Of a stretch of 64,000 nucleotides of DNA, positions 61,405-64,000 are shown in pieces (the first letter of the stretch is position 1; every line of letters begins with the position of its first letter). Source of the stretch: Meishania litoralis (lineage in GTDB: Bacteria > Bacteroidota > Bacteroidia > Flavobacteriales > Flavobacteriaceae); assembly GCF_042611095.1 (NCBI RefSeq), contig NZ_JBHFPV010000001.1:744001-808000 (forward strand). Reading direction: 5' to 3'. Below the pieces are notes generated by a model. It did no database searches. It saw nothing but the letters and a program-made list of their open reading frames with translations, and was not told the origin of the DNA. Position numbers and translations under genes: made by a program.

Positions 61405-62280
61405 ATGAAAAATTCAATTGGCAGAAGAGATGTTCTTAAATCCTCGATTGGCGTTCTGGGCCTCGGTTGTTTATCGGCCTTCGACATTTTCATGGGTGAC
61501 CCAAAAAACCGTTTTAAGATAGGGGCTTGTGACTGGTCAATAAATCAATTGGCAAAAATAGAGGCCATCGAAGTCGGCAAAAATATAGGTCTCGATGGTG
61601 TACAGATCAGCCTTGGCACTTTGAATGATGATATGCACCTACGAAAGCCTAAAATTCAACAGTACTATAAGGAAGCCTGTAAAAAACATGGCATGCAAAT
61701 CGGCGGTATCGCCATTGGTGAAATGAACAACATTCCCTATAAATCAGATCCGCGTGCCGAACAATGGGTCTCCGATAGCATCGACGTTGCCAAAGCCCTT
61801 GGAGTAAAGGTGGTCTTGTTGGCATTCTTTCATAAAGGCGACCTTAAAAATGACATCGAGGGAACAAAAGAGACCATTCGCAGATTAAAAAAGATAGCCC
61901 CAAAGGCCGAAGACAGCGGAGTTGTTCTAGGATTGGAAACCTGGTTGAGTGCCGAAGAGCACATGCATATTCTCGATAGCGTAAACTCCACAAGCGTAAA
62001 AGTGTATTATGACGTTGCCAACTCGAACAAAATGGGTTATGACATCTATGAGGAAATACGTCAGTTGGGCAAAGAGAATATTTGCGAGTTCCATGCCAAG
62101 GAGAACGGTTTTCTTCTCGGAAAAGGTAGAATCGATTTTCAAGCGGTCCGCAGGGCCGTCGATGATATCGGCTATGAAGGCTGGGTGCAGATTGAAAGTG
62201 CCGTACCCAAAAAGACGGATATGTTCGAAAGTTACTTACACAATAACAAATACCTTAGATCGGTCTTAAATGAAAAATAA
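61405..62280 (+). CDS. Tat-exported sugar isomerase/epimerase-like TIM-barrel protein
   Basis: A 291-residue protein with a Tat-like signal (GRRDVLKSSIG) and a xylose-isomerase-like barrel ('GLDGVQISLGTLND', 'VVLGLETWLSAEEHMHI', 'YDVANSNKMGYD', 'GWVQIESAV') with the glutamates and aspartate of a metal site. It may act on the keto sugar made by a neighbouring exported dehydrogenase. It starts 26 bp after the PVC-type haem gene. Confidence 0.85.
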   Translation: MKNSIGRRDVLKSSIGVLGLGCLSAFDIFMGDPKNRFKIGACDWSINQLAKIEAIEVGKNIGLDGVQISLGTLNDDMHLRKPKIQQYYKEACKKHGMQIGGIAIGEMNNIPYKSDPRAEQWVSDSIDVAKALGVKVVLLAFFHKGDLKNDIEGTKETIRRLKKIAPKAEDSGVVLGLETWLSAEEHMHILDSVNSTSVKVYYDVANSNKMGYDIYEEIRQLGKENICEFHAKENGFLLGKGRIDFQAVRRAVDDIGYEGWVQIESAVPKKTDMFESYLHNNKYLRSVLNEK

Positions 62281-62608
62281 GCTTGTTAAGTTTTGAATTC
62301 CATCATCCCTCAAGGGAAATGTTTGCCATACAAAACACATTCAATATAAATAAGCAAGCCCTTGTAAACCATGAAATGGCCGGTTTTGTACGTCGAATTG
62401 AAAAATAACTTGACCGGCAAAATTTTTAAGGGTTTGGTATGAAGATAGGATAGAAATAACAAAAAAAATCGGTTAGGGGCCTATAGAAAAACCTCAAATT
62501 TATGAGTTATGGTTATACTATCAATTTAAATGAATATAATCTAAGTTGTTTATATTTAAATATGCTATTCTTTTATGCTTAGAACAGGAAAATATTAAAA
62601 TCACAGGG
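62281..62608. other. 328-bp AT-rich interval before the last cytochrome gene
   Basis: The stretch is strongly AT-rich, especially 62500-62590, and holds no credible reading frame. GCCGGT and ACCGGC near 62378-62418 could pair over a long loop, with T residues after, but the stem is too short for a confident terminator. The promoter of the next gene is probably in the AT-rich part; no TAnnTTTG box was identified with confidence. Confidence 0.4.
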
Positions 62609-64000
62609 ATGTTTCATGTAAAATATATTTTCTACATAGCAAGTCTGACCACCTTAGTTTCGTGTGTGGGCCCAAATCTTCCCGAATCGGTGCAGTCGGC
62701 CTACGAAAAACTTCCGCAGAAAATCGATTTCAACCAGCACGTCAAACCAATTCTCTCCGATAAATGCTTTATCTGCCATGGCCCTGATAAAGCAAAAGTA
62801 AAGGCGGGACTGCAATTGCACCTACCCGACTTGGCCTATCAGGAATCGAAAAACAATCCCGGCACCTATTCCATAAAGCCCGGAAATGCAGACAGGAGCG
62901 ATTTGGTTCATCGGATCCTATCAAATGATCCCGAATACAAAATGCCCGAACCTGAATCGCACCTCACCTTAACGGATTACGAAAAGGCAATGCTTGTCAA
63001 ATGGATCGAAGATGGTGCCGAGTACAAAGACCACTGGGCATTCACCGCTCCGGAGAACAAAGAACCCCCAAAAGTAAGACTCCATGACAAAGTAGGTAAT
63101 CCTATTGATAATTTTATTTTAGCGAAGTTGGAAGTTGAAGGATTAAAACCCAATCCGCCCGCTGACAAAGAAACCATTTTACGCAGACTGTCATTCGACC
63201 TGACAGGCTTACCGCCAACAATCGAAGAAATCGACAATTTCGTGAACGATGATTCGCCCGACGCTTATGAAAAACAAGTAGATCGTTTATTGGCCTCGCC
63301 CCATCATGCCGAACAATTGACCTTGGATTGGATGGATCTTTCGCGTTATGCCGATACGCATGGCTACACGGTGGATCGTTATCGCGACATTTCGCCTTGG
63401 CGCGATTGGGTCATCAAGGCTTTTCAGGAAAATATGCCATACGATGAATTCGTGCGCTGGCAAATGGCCGGCGACATGATGCCCGACCCGACGAAAGAAC
63501 AGATCCTCGCAACGACTTTTGGTCGTTTACACCCTCAGAATTCCGAAGGAGGAATTATCGATGAAGAATTTCGTTCAGAGTATGTCGCCGATCGCACCAA
63601 TGTTGTTGGCGAAGCTTTTTTGGGTTTGACCATGGCCTGTGCCAAGTGCCATGACCATAAGTACGACCCCATCTCGCAAAAGAACTATTACGAGATGTAT
63701 AGTTTTTTTAATAATGTGAACGAGTCAGGGCAGATATCCTACGATTTTTCGATGCCAGCACCGAACCTGATGTTGACCACTGAAGAACAAGACAAATTTC
63801 TCGAGTATGTCGAGGGTCTGATCGAGGAAAAAAAGCAATCTGCCGTAAAGACGATTGCGTCAGAGAAGCCCAAGGTTACTGATTGGATAGCCTCCGGCGG
63901 ATATAAAAATATCGATGCGAAAGGAACTCCCAGAGGGTTGGTGGCCAAAATCGATTTTAAAAATGGTAGTTTGAACAATGCCCTGAATCCATCGCAAAAA
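62609..64000 (+). CDS. planctomycete-type cytochrome c / DUF1549 lipoprotein, cut by the window end
   Basis: An open frame of 464 codons without a stop reaches the window edge. It starts at ATG 62609, has a lipobox LVSC (C19), a cytochrome domain with C53-FI-C56-H57-G, and a DUF1549 domain with 'DWMDLSRYADTHGYTVDRYRD' and the invariant 'CAKCHDHKYDP'. The C-terminal DUF1553 domain expected for the family lies beyond the window. These proteins accompany PVC-type dehydrogenases in periplasmic sugar or glycoside breakdown. Confidence 0.9.
   Translation, partial: MFHVKYIFYIASLTTLVSCVGPNLPESVQSAYEKLPQKIDFNQHVKPILSDKCFICHGPDKAKVKAGLQLHLPDLAYQESKNNPGTYSIKPGNADRSDLVHRILSNDPEYKMPEPESHLTLTDYEKAMLVKWIEDGAEYKDHWAFTAPENKEPPKVRLHDKVGNPIDNFILAKLEVEGLKPNPPADKETILRRLSFDLTGLPPTIEEIDNFVNDDSPDAYEKQVDRLLASPHHAEQLTLDWMDLSRYADTHGYTVDRYRDISPWRDWVIKAFQENMPYDEFVRWQMAGDMMPDPTKEQILATTFGRLHPQNSEGGIIDEEFRSEYVADRTNVVGEAFLGLTMACAKCHDHKYDPISQKNYYEMYSFFNNVNESGQISYDFSMPAPNLMLTTEEQDKFLEYVEGLIEEKKQSAVKTIASEKPKVTDWIASGGYKNIDAKGTPRGLVAKIDFKNGSLNNALNPSQK

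Noticed and set aside
1..64000. tRNA, rRNA, CRISPR, prophage, IS element or integrase genes
   Set aside because: No cloverleaf, spacer array, transposase motif or phage gene was recognised by eye; small RNAs cannot be excluded without a covariance search.

Overview
The window looks like a chromosome segment of a marine member of the Flavobacteriaceae (Bacteroidota). The signs are a GC content near 42%, TAnnTTTG-type -7 promoter elements instead of sigma70 hexamers, a fused CcoN-CcoO cbb3 oxidase, a clade II (lipoprotein-type) NosZ, and many Tat or lipoprotein Gfo/Idh/MocA enzymes beside planctomycete-type cytochromes. No rRNA, tRNA, IS element, integrase, CRISPR array or SusC/SusD pair was seen.

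Layout. 1-2150: tail of an edge gene, a secreted hypothetical and homogentisate dioxygenase. 2362-13957: a microaerobic respiration block with a universal stress protein, a Crp/Fnr regulator, the copper ATPase CcoI, then ccoS-ccoNO-ccoQ-ccoP-ccoG-ccoH, a SafE-like membrane protein and a small membrane protein. 14016-17827: a vanadium haloperoxidase-like protein, then a CoA-transferase/hydrolase, a DfsB-like protein and a truncated globin. 17824-25075 (minus): the nitrous oxide reductase operon (cytochrome c, fasciclin lipoprotein, nosZ, NosB-like protein, nosL, cupin, nosD, nosF, nosY), divergent from an NsrR/IscR-like Rrf2 regulator. 25704-31471: a Tat oxidoreductase, a hemN-usp operon, a DUF1801 protein and a sulfatase.

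31638-41154: sugar-acid catabolism. A nucleotidyltransferase/kinase pair is followed by an L-galactonate dehydrogenase-like enzyme with tagaturonate reductase. A minus-strand operon then encodes two SDRs, a fumarylacetoacetase-family hydrolase, FucP and an FMN lactate dehydrogenase, which fits the non-phosphorylating L-fucose route ending in pyruvate plus L-lactate. 41456-54945: Gfo/Idh, TIM-barrel, SDR, ROK and SIS genes, facing a minus-strand operon of two exported Gfo/Idh proteins, a UxuB-type D-mannonate oxidoreductase and a complete TRAP transporter, then ThuA and a GntR regulator. 55122-64000: a core-MetE-like protein, an UlaG-like metallo-hydrolase, and a run of exported haem proteins and a TIM-barrel protein, cut by the window end.

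The most coherent new observation is a shared promoter layout. A TGA-N6-TCA palindrome lies with its centre 29.5 bp before a TAnnTTTG-like element in front of ccoI, ccoS, hemN, the nos operon and the CoA-transferase operon, and within 1 bp of that before the first usp gene. This suggests one Fnr-type protein, probably the one encoded at 3854-4549, controls oxidase assembly, N2O reduction, anaerobic haem synthesis and stress proteins together.
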